This document shows positions 35,889 to 45,814 of a stretch of DNA of 64,000 nucleotides, one piece after another. Under the pieces are notes generated by a model that did not search any database, was not told the origin of the DNA, and saw only the letters and a list, made by a program, of their open reading frames with translations. How positions within the stretch are numbered: the first letter of the stretch is position 1; every line of letters begins with the position of its first letter. The stretch is from Prado023 sp963736425 (GTDB lineage Bacteria > Actinomycetota > Actinomycetes > S36-B12 > CAIYMF01), in contig CAVTOX010000013.1 in assembly GCA_963736425.1 (NCBI GenBank), positions 47,578 through 111,577 on the forward strand. Reading direction: 5' to 3'. A program made the position numbers and the translations under genes.

Positions 35889-37924
35889 CTACTCCGGCGG
35901 GGCCAGGGGCGTGACCGAGCCGTCCTCGTCGATGGTCCCGAGCCAGACGTCGCTGGTGAACCGGATCGGCGAGAACGACGGGTACAGGCTGTGCGGCCAG
36001 CGGGCCATGCGCGTGCGCAGCCAGGGGTCCGGCCAGGAAGCCGACCAGGGCACGAGCTGGCGGGCGTCGGTCATCACCAGGACGTCACCGCCCCACGCGT
36101 CGCGGATCGCGGCCAGGTCCTCGGCGGTGGGGCGCGGGCCCACCTCGACGACGTCGACATCGCACATGATCCGCAGGGTCGGCAGCCACGGCGGTCCGGC
36201 CTCGCGCACCACCACGACGCGCTTGCCCGCCACCGCGTCGCACACCTGCGCGACCTGGTCGGCCCGACCCCCGTACTCGGTGGTCACGATCAGCGTGCCC
36301 CAGGTCGCCAGCGGCGGGAGCAGGACCCCGGCCACGAGTACCCAGGCGCCGATGCGCTGCCATCGCGACCGGGCCGCCCGAGTGGATCCGTGGCAGGGTC
36401 CAGCCGGCCATCAGCAGCGCGGCGGGGATCACGGCCGGCAGGAACCGGCGCATCGCCCAGATGTGGTCCGGGGTGATCGCCGGGCGGATCAGGTAGAGCA
36501 GCGCCGGGATCCCGAGCGTGGCCAGCAGCACCAGGACCTCGGGGCGCCAGCCGACGATGGAGCGGCGCATCAGCAGCGCCGTTCCGGCCACCGCGAGCAC
36601 GAGCGTGAGCGGCCCGAGGTACCACCCGAGCCAGGTGACGGTCATCTCGTCGTAGCTGCGGGTCCCATCGACGCCCACGCCCGCGGCGCGCTGGGCGGCC
36701 GCGATGAACCACGCCTGCCCGGAGCCGGGCTCGATCAGGTGCCGCTGCATCCACAGCGGACGACTGGCCAGCAGGACCGCCGCGGCCACGACCAGACCGG
36801 CGGCGACCGAGCCCAGCAGCCCCCGCCGGGCAGCCAGCCAGGAGCGCAGCCGCCCCCAGCGCAGGATCACGATCAGGGCTCCGACCGCCACCAGGCAGGC
36901 CCCGAGCAGCGCCAGGAGCTGCACGTACAGGCTGCGGTGGTCCTCCAGGTATCCGGCACTGTGCAGCGCCAGGTCGAGGTACCCGAGCCCGACCATGGCC
37001 AGGGAGGCGGCCGTCGCAACGAGCAGCCCCCAGATCCGGGGTCGGCGGTCGTCCGGACCGCTCACGGCGGCAACCACCCCGAGCCCGAGGATCAGGCCCG
37101 CGGAGACAGCGGCCCCGTCGATGCGACTGAGCGCAGTGGCCCCGACCATCGCCCCGCCGAGGGCGAAGCGCCAGGGCCGTGGGTCGCGGAAGGCGCTCCA
37201 CAGGACGGCCAGGCCGCCGAAGGTGAGCACGATGTTCGTCGGCTCGGTGAACGTCGCTCGGCTGAAGTAGATCATCGGGGTGCTCAGGGCCAGTGCCGCC
37301 ATGGGCACCAGGCCCCATCGCGGGCTGATCAGGCGCCGGGCCACGTCGTAGACCGCGAGCAGCCCGAGGGCACCGATGCACAGGTTGCCGACCAGCACCC
37401 CGCGAAGTCCGAAGACCCACCCGACCATCGCGAGCAACCCGGGGAAGGTCTTGGCGCCCTGGGCATGCATCTCGTCGCCGAACCGCCAGAACGCATCCGA
37501 GATGACCCGCACGTCGGGGATCTGGCCAGAGAGCTCGGCCGCAGACCGGATCGGGATGCTCGGATCGGCGTGCGTCGTCAGCCAGACTCCCTCCAGCGCC
37601 AGGAACCCGGGGTCGCGCTGGACCAGGAGCACCTCGCCAGCGAACGCGATGTTGACCACGACCCAGGCCACGACGAGCCCGAGCGCCCATGCGGCCCCGC
37701 GGCGGAACTCGCGGGTCACGGGGACGCGCTCGGGGAGCATGCGCCAGGTCAGGGCCACGACGAGGATGAGGATCGGCAGCACCACGATCGGGCGGAACAT
37801 CCCGAGCGTGACGGTCAGGCACACCACGAGCGCGCACCAGAAGAAGATGACCGGCAGCCGCGAGGGCAGGTTGGTGACGGCCGACGCGAACCGCCCCGCC
37901 TCGGGCGACCGTCAGCGCCCGCAT
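35889..37924 (-). CDS. GT39/ArnT-like membrane glycosyltransferase (two apparent frameshifts)
   Basis: Polytopic protein of about 677 residues with a dozen hydrophobic helices and a first extracytoplasmic loop DAFWRFGDEMHAQGAKTFPG, resembling GT-C enzymes that use polyprenyl-phosphate sugars (PMT/ArnT class). Helices start at LPVIFFWCALVVCLTVTLG. One extra base near 37905 separates MRALTVA from EAGRFASAVTNLPSRLPV, and one near 36363 separates HSGGPVA from WQRIGAWVLVAGVLLPP. The last 120 residues form a soluble extracytoplasmic domain. It is the last gene of a minus-strand glycan cluster, 60 bp after the GT2 gene. Expected to add sugars on the outer face of the membrane; acceptor unknown. Confidence 0.75.
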
Positions 37925-37984
37925 GCGGGGCTCCCGAGGTCCGGGGCCCACCGTTCTCCTGCGTGGCGCTGCCCGAGGTGACGC

Positions 37985-39101
37985 TCACCGCACCTGGGGC
38001 TGTATGTCGAGGCGCACAGCGGGCTCCGCTGAAGCAGGGCGGGGGTCCGTGGCGATGGCCGGCGGGACCGCATCGCCGACCCCGTGCGGCGCCACCGACC
38101 GACGGGGTGACCCGGGCGTCCGGCGTGGCCGACGGGGTGACCCGGGCGTCGGCGTAGAGGGTCCCGTAGTGCATCTCCCGGGTCTCGCGCAGGGTCCGGA
38201 TCCCGATCGCACGCAGGCTGGAGATCTGGTCGGCGATGACCCCGAGTGCGAACATCTGGACGCACGAGATCGCCAGGACCGCGCCGAGGATGATGGACTG
38301 CATGTGACCGCTGGCGTTCCCGTCCTGGAGCCAGTCGATGGTCCATGGCAGCCACGCCACAACCGCACCGACCGCCAGCACCGCAGCCAGCGTCCAGAAG
38401 AACTTGAGCGGCGTGTAGTACGACAGGACCCGGAACAGCGCCAGGCTGTTGCGCCGCACGTACCCCCACATCGACCCGAAGAGCCGGCTCGGCCGGACCG
38501 AGTCGTTGCGGGTGACGGGCACGTTGGCCAGCGCGAGGCGGCTGTTGCCCGCCTGGATCAGCGACTCGAGCGTGTAGGTGTAGGGCGTGGTGATGACCAA
38601 CGAGAGCGCGGCCGCCCGGGAGTAGGCGCGGAACCCGCTCGTGGCGTCCCCGACGGAGAGCCCGGAGAGCGAGCGGACCACGCTCGTCCCGGCCGTCTGC
38701 AGCGCCCGCTTGATCACGCTGAACTCGGCGACCCGCCCGGTCTGCCGGTCACCCACCACGATGTCGGCCTCGCCGGCCAGCACCGGGGCGACCAGGGCGG
38801 GGATGCACGACGAGTCGTACTGGTTGTCGGCGTCGGTGTTCACGATGACGTCCGCGCCACGGCGCAGCGACTCCTCGATCCCGTAGGAGAAGGCCGCCGC
38901 AAGGCCCCGGTTGCGGGGGAAGCCGATCACGTGGTCGACGCCGCACGCCAGGGCGACCTGGCGGGTGTCGTCCGTCGACCCGTCGTCGATGACCAGCCAC
39001 TCCACGACGTCGAACCCCGGAACCTCTCGCGGCAGCGTGCTCAGGGTCGCGGGCAGGTGGTCGGCCTCGTTCAGGCAGGGGATCTGGATGATGAGCTTCA
39101 C
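37985..39101 (-). CDS. GT2 family polyprenyl-phosphate glycosyltransferase (one apparent frameshift)
   Basis: GT-A glycosyltransferase of about 372 residues: IIQIPCLNEADHLPATL, VIDDGSTDDT, NRGLAAAFSYGIEESL, VNTDADNQYD (the DXD-type metal site), then GDATSGFRAYSRAAAL and two C-terminal helices (FFWTLAAVLAVGAVVAWLPW; SIILGAVLAISCVQMFALGV). This layout fits dolichyl/polyprenyl-phosphate sugar synthases that feed GT39-like enzymes. The open frame runs on into the next gene, but removing one base near 38098 gives a normal end PRPASAEPAVRLDIQPQVR and stop at 37985. GTG start with GAGG six bases upstream. Confidence 0.85.
38099..38150. repeat. two-copy 30-bp-period tandem repeat in the GT2 gene
   Basis: A 22-bp unit beginning CCGACGGGGTGACCC occurs at 38099-38120 and 38129-38150, encoding DARVTPS twice in the cytoplasmic tail of the GT2 protein. 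An apparent frameshift lies at its edge. Confidence 0.7.
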
Positions 39102-39177
39102 GACAACCTCGCAGGGGCGGACACGCGCCCCGCGGCAGGGGCTCTGGATCGAGGATACCGGCCCGGTCGGCTGGGCC

Positions 39178-40236
39178 CTAGTCCGTTGAGGGGCGCCCAG
39201 CCCGCGACCGGACCGCGCGGGCAGCGCCGCCCACGCCGAACAGGCCGGCCATCACGAGGTCCACAGCCAGCAGGACCAGGCGCGACACGAGGCTGACGGT
39301 GAGCGCGGCGGGCGCCCCGATCGACCCGGCGAGCGTGGCAACCAGGACTCCCTCGCGCACACCCGCCCCGGCCGGCAGCGGCACGACGAGCAGCCCGGCG
39401 ACGAATGCGAGGGAGAACGCCCCGATGGTCGGCGCGAGGTCGCCCGCCCCAGCGCCGAGCGGTCGGGCGAGCAGCCAGGCGTGCAGTCCGAAGAGGCCCC
39501 AGCAGGCGATCAGCCAGGCCACTGATGCAGCCAGGGCGCGGCCGGGCAGCTCGACCGGGGGCGGGGTCCGGCCGGCCCGGGCGAACGCCCACGCCAGACC
39601 CCGGTTCATCCACCCGGGCCGCAGGAGCGCAGCCCCCACAACGGCAGCCAGGAGCAGCATCCACAGCGCCATGGCGCGAGGGGCCCCTGCCCCGAAGAGG
39701 ACGAGCAGGCCGACCAGGCCGCCGGTGGCCACCGCGATCATGAGCGCAATCACGTAGCTGACGAGCATGGTCGGGCGCGCGATGTTGCGGCGGCGGCCCA
39801 GGTCGGCCTGGATGGCCGCGGTCCACACCGAACCCGGGACGTACTTGCCCAATTGCCCCGCGAAGAAGATCGTGAGCGCGGGGTGCACCGGCACACGTTC
39901 ACCCAAACCCGCCAGGACAACGCGCCATCCCATCCCGGAGCAGGTCACCGCCAGCGCGCCGGCGACTCCGGACGCCAGGAGGTCGACCCACGAGAGCGCC
40001 TGCAGGTCGCTGCGCACGGCCTGCCAGTTGCGCACGAGCGCCACCGAGAGGAACACGGCGACGAGGACGACGAGAACCAACGACACGGTCCGCCCGCGCC
40101 ACCCTCCCGCGCTCACCCTCCCGGATCGCTCCGGCCCTCCAGGAATTCCGGGAGGATCCGCGGACTCCGGGAGGGTGGGCGGAGGTGCGGCCGGGTTCGG
40201 GGTGGGGGCCGGCCGCTCCGGAGTGGGCTCGGTCAC
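39178..40236 (-). CDS. LPG-synthase-TM / AglD-like flippase family membrane protein
   Basis: A 352-residue protein with a Pro-rich cytoplasmic start and about eight membrane helices of the UPF0104/AglD type. Family motifs: FFAGQLGKYVPGSVWTA and a late PLPAGAGVREGVLV. Members include the transmembrane half of lysylphosphatidylglycerol synthase and proteins proposed to move lipid-linked sugars. Its position between three glycosyltransferase genes favours lipid-linked glycan handling. Its ATG overlaps the stop of the upstream glycosyltransferase-methyltransferase gene (ATGA). Confidence 0.82.
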   Translation of the reverse strand: MTEPTPERPAPTPNPAAPPPTLPESADPPGIPGGPERSGRVSAGGWRGRTVSLVLVVLVAVFLSVALVRNWQAVRSDLQALSWVDLLASGVAGALAVTCSGMGWRVVLAGLGERVPVHPALTIFFAGQLGKYVPGSVWTAAIQADLGRRRNIARPTMLVSYVIALMIAVATGGLVGLLVLFGAGAPRAMALWMLLLAAVVGAALLRPGWMNRGLAWAFARAGRTPPPVELPGRALAASVAWLIACWGLFGLHAWLLARPLGAGAGDLAPTIGAFSLAFVAGLLVVPLPAGAGVREGVLVATLAGSIGAPAALTVSLVSRLVLLAVDLVMAGLFGVGGAARAVRSRAGRPSTD

Positions 40237-42177
40237 TGTGGGGCGCGGGCGATCAGGACCAGCCCGGTCCCAGTGTCAGGGCGGCGGCGCTGCATCCAGA
40301 TCCCCGGCGCGGAGGCGACCTTCGTCAGCCGACCCGACCACGACGGGGGCTGCAGGAACGAGCTGCTCTGCTCGGTGGCCGCGGCGACGACCTCGTCGCT
40401 GCCTGCCTCACGGTCGGCCCTGGCCAACCGCCGCGCGGCGACCGTGTTGCGCACCCTCTCCAACAGGTAGCCGACCGGATACCCCACGTGGGTGACCCGC
40501 ACGTCGACCAGTCCGCAGTCCTCGGCCATCGCCGCGAGCCCCTCGGCCGAGTAGCGACGGAAGTGACCCGCGATCTCGTCGGCGGCGCCCATGCGGTCGG
40601 GTCCTGAGGGTGTCGAGATCAGCAGGGTGCCCCCGGGGCGCAGGCGCGCGGCCCACGAGGCGAGAGCCTCCCGGTCTGTGTCGATGTGCTCGATGACCTC
40701 GAAGGCGCAGACGAGGTCGAAGCGCTCGTCCTCCGGGAGGTCATCCAGCGACGCGACCAGACGACCCGGCGCTCCCAGCTGCTCCAGCCGACTCGCGGTG
40801 ATCGCCCGCGTCCGATCGGAGAGCTCCACCCCGGTGTAGGTGTGCCCGGGGGCGAGCCGGCAGGCGACCGCCCCCTCGCCGGGCCCGATCTCCAGCACGT
40901 CGGTCACGTCGAGTCCGGCGAGCTCGCGGGTGATCACGTCCCAGCGCAGGTGGGCGTTGAAGGTCAGCGGCGGTATCGCGGCACGGCGGCTCGGGGCAGC
41001 CTCGAGGCGGGCGTCCAGATCGGCGGTGGCCGACTCGGGTGAGAACTGCTCGGCGGCAGCGCGGGCACGGTCACGGGCCACGGTGAGCGACTCCTTGTCG
41101 AGGGCGAGGTGTCGCAGCGCGTCGGCGAGGGCCTGTGGATCGCCTGGCGGCACGGACACGACTGCGTCCCCGAGGGTACCTGCCGCGGGGGTCTGGGCCG
41201 TCACGACCGCACAGCCCGCAGCCAGGCCCTGGTAGACCTTCGTGGGCACGACCCGTTGGGCCTTGGGACCAGTGCCGAAGATGCCCAGGCTCACGTCATG
41301 CCCGGCGACCAGGCCCGGCAGGTCATCGGAATCGACCCAGTCCAACCAGCGCACACGCGGGTTCCCTCGGGTCAGCTCCCGGGTCTCCGCAAGGTCCTGG
41401 CCGTGGCCGATCATCGTGAACTCGATGGGCTCCTCGCGAAGCAGGTCGATGGCCCGCCCGATCGTCGGCGCCCCCTGCAATGGCGTGAACAGGCCGAAGA
41501 AGACGACCGTCAGGGCGGGGATCGACCCGGACGCGGGTATCGAACCGGACTCCCCGGCCGCGATGACGCCGTCACGCACTCCTGCGGCACGCCGATCCAC
41601 CACTGCCCGATCCACCGCCGCCCGATCTGCCGCCGCGAACCACGCGCGGGCCGCACCGACCGGGACGACCACGACCCGTTCCCGCGCTTGCCACGGGCAG
41701 CATCTGGGCCTGGAGGGCGGTATCCACGACCACCACATCGGCGGCGCGCAGGGCGCTTCGGTCGACGACGTCGAGGATGCGCAGCGTCGCCCCACCGCCC
41801 AGCTTCCGATCGCGAACCGTGTCCGCGAGGCCAACGAGGTGGTCCAGGGCGATCACCGACCGCCGATAGCGCAACCGGGCCAGGTGCACGTCGGCGTGAC
41901 CCATGTACCCGACCAGCACGACATCCGGGTCGGGACCTGCACGCGAACGGCGGACCAACCCGGCCCATGACCGCACCTGCCGCCCGGCCAGTCGCAGCGC
42001 CGCGGCCGGCGACCCCGCCGCGGCGACCTTGTCCGAGGTTGCCGCGCCAAGTGGCTCATTGAGCTCCTCGACCTGCCACCCACGGGCGGCGAGCCCGTCG
42101 CGCAGCACGGCGACCCGGGGATGCAACGTGGCGTCGTAGGACCCGAACACGAGCAGCCGCCTGCCATCGACACCCAT
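40233..42177 (-). CDS. glycosyltransferase-methyltransferase fusion (one apparent frameshift)
   Basis: Two-domain protein of about 647 residues. The N-terminal part (residues 1-370) is a GT4/GT-B glycosyltransferase: LLVFGSYDATLHPRVAVL, DVVLVGYMGHADVHLA, VVFFGLFTPLQGAPTIGRAI, FTMIGHGQD and KVYQGLAAGCAVV. The C-terminal part (about 390-640) is a class I SAM methyltransferase: VLEIGPGEGAVACRL, LVCAFEVIEHIDTDREAL, LRPGGTLLISTPSG. A single extra base near 41693 separates ALQAQMLP from WQARERVVVVPVGA. The ATG has GGAGG about seven bases upstream. It heads a four-gene cluster (fusion, flippase-like, GT2, GT39-like). Such fusions often build and methyl-cap envelope polysaccharides. Confidence 0.83.
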
Positions 42178-42282
42178 CGCGTCCCTCCTCGTCGTCGCGT
42201 GCATCGGAGCCCCGATGGGTCCTCGCGGTGCATCACGTCGACCGGAACCATGACGCAACACACCCGGTGGCGACCAGGCCGG

Positions 42283-42296
42283 TCGTCGTACGACGA
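42283..42296. promoter_or_regulatory. 14-bp palindrome upstream of the glycan cluster
   Basis: TCGTCGTACGACGA, a perfect dyad, lies about 105 bp upstream of the fusion gene start and just beyond the HD-protein stop. The position fits an operator for the glycan cluster promoter; the regulator is unknown. Confidence 0.3.
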
Positions 42297-42394
42297 TTCT
42301 CCCGCATGTGCAGCCGTCGCGAGGCCATCGAGTGTCGCGGGCAGGCCTTCCCGGTTCGGCTCGTCCGGTGGGGCGTCCCGCTGGCGGAGTGCGG

Positions 42395-43079
42395 CTACCC
42401 GTCGAGCGCGGGGCTGTAGCGGTCGTCCGCCGGCCACCAGCCATCGATCTGCGGGTCCCGCGGGCCGGGGACGATGACCGGCGCGGACGAGTCCTGCTGC
42501 TCACGTGCGTGCAGAGCCGCTCCGACCCGCGCCATCGCCGCCCGCAGCCTGGCAGCACGCACCGCCTCCACGGGGTTGGGACGCCGTCGGGCGATGTCGG
42601 CCAACCGATGCTCCGCCCGGATCATCTGGCCGTCGGGGGCCGAGTGCATGTCGGCGTACACCAGGGCGTCGGCGAGCAGGGACCGCTCGCGCGGGAACTG
42701 CTGGTCGAGGTCCAGGACGCCGTGCTGGACGGCCAGTCATGTCCGCCTCGGAGTGGTGCGCGACCAGGCTGCACAACCGCTCGGACAGGCCGATCGAGCG
42801 CAGGTACAGCGCACCGTCGAGGGGGTGGAAGCCGGTCTGGGCGATTCGCGGCGCGTAGCCCACGTCATGCAGCGTCGCGGCGGCCACGAGCAGCGCCCCC
42901 TCGTCGGCGCCGAACAGCACACCGAGCCGGTCGGCCATGGACCCCGCGGTGTGCACATGCGCGAGGCGGGTGCCCTGATCACCGAGCAGGTCGCGCGCGA
43001 TCGCCTCCGCCTCAGCGTGCGTGGGCACGGCGAGGGCGGTGGCAGGGCGGACCTTGTGGATGGCCATCTCCAGAATCAT
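42395..43079 (-). CDS. HD-domain phosphohydrolase-like protein (one apparent frameshift)
   Basis: About 227 residues. Metal-site motifs of the HD superfamily: RLAHVHTAGSMADRLG, then AAATLHDVGYAP (HD), GFHPLDGALYL and LVAHHSEADM. One extra base near 42733 breaks the frame; removal gives AVQHGVLDLDQQFPRERS, then LVYADMHSAPDGQMIRAEHR, as usual for these proteins. The N-terminus is uncertain: MILEM, MAIHK (43067) or a GTG giving VPTHAEAEA are all possible and none has a strong ribosome site. Probable phosphohydrolase acting on a nucleotide. Divergent from the TetR-ACT-GNAT gene. Confidence 0.75.
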
Positions 43080-43233
43080 CGCGCAGGTGGCCGCCGCCGA
43101 CAAGTGGTGCCGTCGGGCGATCACACACGGTCTACTCGGCGGGCGACCACAGGCAGGGGCCCGGGCAGCCCGGAGTCGGAGGTCGCCCGATCCCGACGGA
43201 CACCCGGCCCCGCTCGCTGCTAGCGTCACCGGG

Positions 43234-44907
43234 GTGACGACCGACGAGGAGGTCCGCCAGCGGATCGTCGATGCGGCCGCGGAGCTCTTCGCCCAGCACG
43301 GCTATGAGGGCGTCGGCGTGCGCCAGGTGGCCCAGGTGGTGGGCGTCTCCCAGTACCGCGTGCGAAAGCTGGCCGGCGGGCGCACCCAGCTGTTCGCCGC
43401 GGTCATGGCCGAGAAGGTCACTTCGGACGCCGGTGACCGGATCGCCCGAGCAGTCGATGCTCCCAATGAGCTGCCTCCCCTGGCCGCCATCGTGGCCGCT
43501 GGTGCGGCGGTCTTCGCCGCACCGGAACGCAGCTGGGACCTCCTCGAGCTCGAGGCCCTCACCCGCTCCCATCGCGACAACGACCTCCGCGAGATCGAGA
43601 CAGCACGGATGCAGGAGCGCTGGGACAACATGCGCACCGTGGTCCAGCGGATCCGGGTGGCCGGGGGGATCGATGTCGACGTCGACGATGACGCCCTGGC
43701 GCACTTCTCCCTGACGCTGTCGGTCGGCCTGGCCATGCTCGATCCGGTCATCATGAGCAAGCCGAGCCAGCTGAACTGGGACGCGATGATCGCGCGGATC
43801 GGCACCGCCATGGCTCCCCCGGAGATGCTCCTGCGCGACGATCACGAGGCCCGCAGCTACTGGCGGCTCCTCGTCGATGTCCCCGACCGCCCCGGCGGCG
43901 TGGACATGTTCGTCCGCGCCCTCGCCGCCCTCTACGGCTACTCGCTCGGCGTGAACGTCGTGGGCTCGGGCGGGGGTACGAGGACGCTGGACATGCGTCT
44001 GACGGCCCCCAGCTCCGTCACGGAGCAGACCCTGCTGGCGGCGGCGATGTCTGCCGGCAGCAACGTGAAGATCTCCCCGGGATCTCCCGACGATGCGCTC
44101 GACCTGCCGACGCGGATCCTGGATGCCAGCACCGAGCTGGTGACCAACCCGGGGTGGGCCCCCTCGGTGGCCAAGCACCTGGTGGCTGCCGACCATGTCG
44201 AGGTCGTACGCGCCACGAAGGGCCAGGACGACGGTCCCGACGTGCTGCGCCTGCAGTGGACCCCCGAGCGTCATGTGCTGCTGCGCCGGAACTGGGCACC
44301 GTTCACCCGGGTCGAGCAGGCCCGCGCCTCCGCGCTGCTGCGGCTCTCGGCTGCCATCGCCGTCGCCTCAGGGGACGCGGACGCCCAGGGCTGGGTGGAG
44401 CCGGTCAAGGACGGCACGGTGTGGATCCGGCTGGCCTACCCCGAGGATGCCGAGGCGGTCGGCGCGATGCACCGGCGGTGCTCGGACCGGACCCTCTACC
44501 TGCGATACGTCTCCTCCGGGGACTGGCACGAGATCCAGATGCGCCGGCTGTCCGGCGGGCACAGCGGGGCCACCCTGGTGGCCATCGGGGACGAAGGAAG
44601 GATCATCGGGCTGGGCAACGTCTTCCCCGAGCGCCCAGACGACAACACGACTGCGGAGATCGCGGTCCTCGTCGAGGACGCCCACCAGGGCGAGGGGGTC
44701 GGCACGGCCCTGCTGCGCCGGCAGCTGCGGATCGCCGAGCGGATGGGGTTCACCGAGGTGATTGCCGTCGTCCTGACTGAGAACGGGGCCATGACCCGGA
44801 TGCTCGAGCGGACCGGCCTGACCTGGACCACCCGGATCGAGGAGGGTTCGTCCACCATGCGCGCCCCACTCTCCGGCGCCAGCGCCGAGCAACCCAGCCC
44901 GACCTGA
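43234..44907 (+). CDS. TetR-ACT-GNAT fusion regulator / acetyltransferase
   Basis: A 557-residue protein with three recognisable parts. Residues 1-56 are a TetR-type helix-turn-helix (RIVDAAAELFAQHGYEGVGV, then QVAQVVGVSQYRVRK), followed by a helical TetR-like ligand domain to about 195. Residues 208-287 look like an ACT domain (WRLLVDVPDRPGGVDMFVRA, LYGYSLGVNVV). A linker of about 100 residues follows, and 396-532 are a GNAT acetyltransferase (VWIRLAYPEDAEAVGAMHRR; acetyl-CoA motif AVLVEDAHQGEGVGTALLRR; GFTEVIAVVLTENGAM). Actinobacteria have amino-acid-controlled ACT-GNAT protein acetyltransferases, but the added TetR part is unusual. The reading frame is continuous with no stop between domains. 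GTG start; the ribosome site is weak. Convergent with a TetR gene. Confidence 0.75.
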   Translation: MTTDEEVRQRIVDAAAELFAQHGYEGVGVRQVAQVVGVSQYRVRKLAGGRTQLFAAVMAEKVTSDAGDRIARAVDAPNELPPLAAIVAAGAAVFAAPERSWDLLELEALTRSHRDNDLREIETARMQERWDNMRTVVQRIRVAGGIDVDVDDDALAHFSLTLSVGLAMLDPVIMSKPSQLNWDAMIARIGTAMAPPEMLLRDDHEARSYWRLLVDVPDRPGGVDMFVRALAALYGYSLGVNVVGSGGGTRTLDMRLTAPSSVTEQTLLAAAMSAGSNVKISPGSPDDALDLPTRILDASTELVTNPGWAPSVAKHLVAADHVEVVRATKGQDDGPDVLRLQWTPERHVLLRRNWAPFTRVEQARASALLRLSAAIAVASGDADAQGWVEPVKDGTVWIRLAYPEDAEAVGAMHRRCSDRTLYLRYVSSGDWHEIQMRRLSGGHSGATLVAIGDEGRIIGLGNVFPERPDDNTTAEIAVLVEDAHQGEGVGTALLRRQLRIAERMGFTEVIAVVLTENGAMTRMLERTGLTWTTRIEEGSSTMRAPLSGASAEQPSPT

Positions 44908-44979
44908 CACCGGCTGGCGGCGGCAGCGGGCGGCAGACAGCGCGAGACGGTGGTTGCCGCGGCCGGAACTCCGCGTCCT

Positions 44980-45666
44980 CTACCCGCGCTGCTGCTCGAG
45001 CAGCTCTCGGCGCCGCGCCGGCATCTGGTCGGCCGTCCACCGCTGGTCCCCCAGCGAGGCCCGGGTGCTGACCTTGCGCGGCGTGGCGAAGTCCACAGCC
45101 ATGTCGATCGCACGCAGGGAATCGGCCAGCCACCGATCCCGCTCCCCATGGGAGAAGAACTGGTAGGCCAACCCGTCGCGGAAGGCGGTGAGGATCGTGG
45201 CCAGGGCGTTGAGGTCGCTGTACTCCTCGCCGGCCGCCACGGAGATCTGCACGAGGCCGTCGCGGGTGAACTCCCAGGAGGAGTCCCGCGTATGGCGCAG
45301 CCGCAGCTCGTGCGGATCCTCCGAGCGGCAGCCCAGGGTCATCTGGTAGCGCATCAGCTGCACGTTGGCTTCGTCGCCCATGTGCTCGTACATGCGCATC
45401 GCCGAGTTCGTCAGCTCGTGGCGCAGTCCGCCGTCGCCGACGAGGAACACGGCGGTGTAGGTGGCGTCCTCGAACTCCAGCAGCAGGTCGTTGAGCAACG
45501 TCGAGGTGATCGAGTACGCACGGTGCAGAGTGCCCAGGGACCAACCCAGATGACCGGCGACGTCACGAAGGGTGAGGTCCTGGAAGGTCGTGCCAGCGCC
45601 CAACATCTCGCGCGCTGCGGCCCGCACCAGAGCGCGGCGCTCAGCCAGCTTCAGGTAGGTCACCAC
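44980..45666 (-). CDS. TetR-family transcriptional regulator
   Basis: A 228-residue regulator. The N-terminal helix-turn-helix is visible in LRDVAGHLGWSLGTLHRAYS, preceded by an alpha-1 helix ERRALVRAAAREMLGAG; the rest is a helical ligand/dimer domain (DGLVQISVAAGEEYSDLNAL, FRDGLAYQFFSHGERDR). The effector is unknown. A perfect inverted repeat with a third half-site lies 32-69 bp upstream of its start, consistent with autoregulation. It is divergent from the PUA/EVE-like gene and convergent with the TetR-ACT-GNAT gene. Confidence 0.82.
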   Translation of the reverse strand: MVTYLKLAERRALVRAAAREMLGAGTTFQDLTLRDVAGHLGWSLGTLHRAYSITSTLLNDLLLEFEDATYTAVFLVGDGGLRHELTNSAMRMYEHMGDEANVQLMRYQMTLGCRSEDPHELRLRHTRDSSWEFTRDGLVQISVAAGEEYSDLNALATILTAFRDGLAYQFFSHGERDRWLADSLRAIDMAVDFATPRKVSTRASLGDQRWTADQMPARRRELLEQQRG

Positions 45667-45697
45667 CTCGACACGGTATCCCGCGCCCCCGGAATTC

Positions 45698-45735
45698 GCA
45701 ACTCCAGTTGCACATTGGAGTTGCGGTTTGGAGTT
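45698..45735. promoter_or_regulatory. probable TetR operator with extra half-site
   Basis: Perfect arms GCAACTCCA (45698-45706) and TGGAGTTGC (45716-45724) with a 9-bp spacer, plus a third TGGAGTT at 45729-45735, 13 bp after the second. It is immediately upstream of the TetR start, so repression of that gene is likely. Confidence 0.65.
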
Positions 45736-45814
45736 TGATCTGCGTCCCAGTTACGATCCACGTGCTCCAGTACCCCCGTAGGCATGGATGCAGCCTGCGA
45801 GTGCGGGGGTGGCG

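Noticed and set aside
35911..38157. Plus-strand open frame opposite the GT39-like gene
   Set aside because: Gln/Arg/His-rich low-complexity antisense translation; the minus strand has helices and family motifs.
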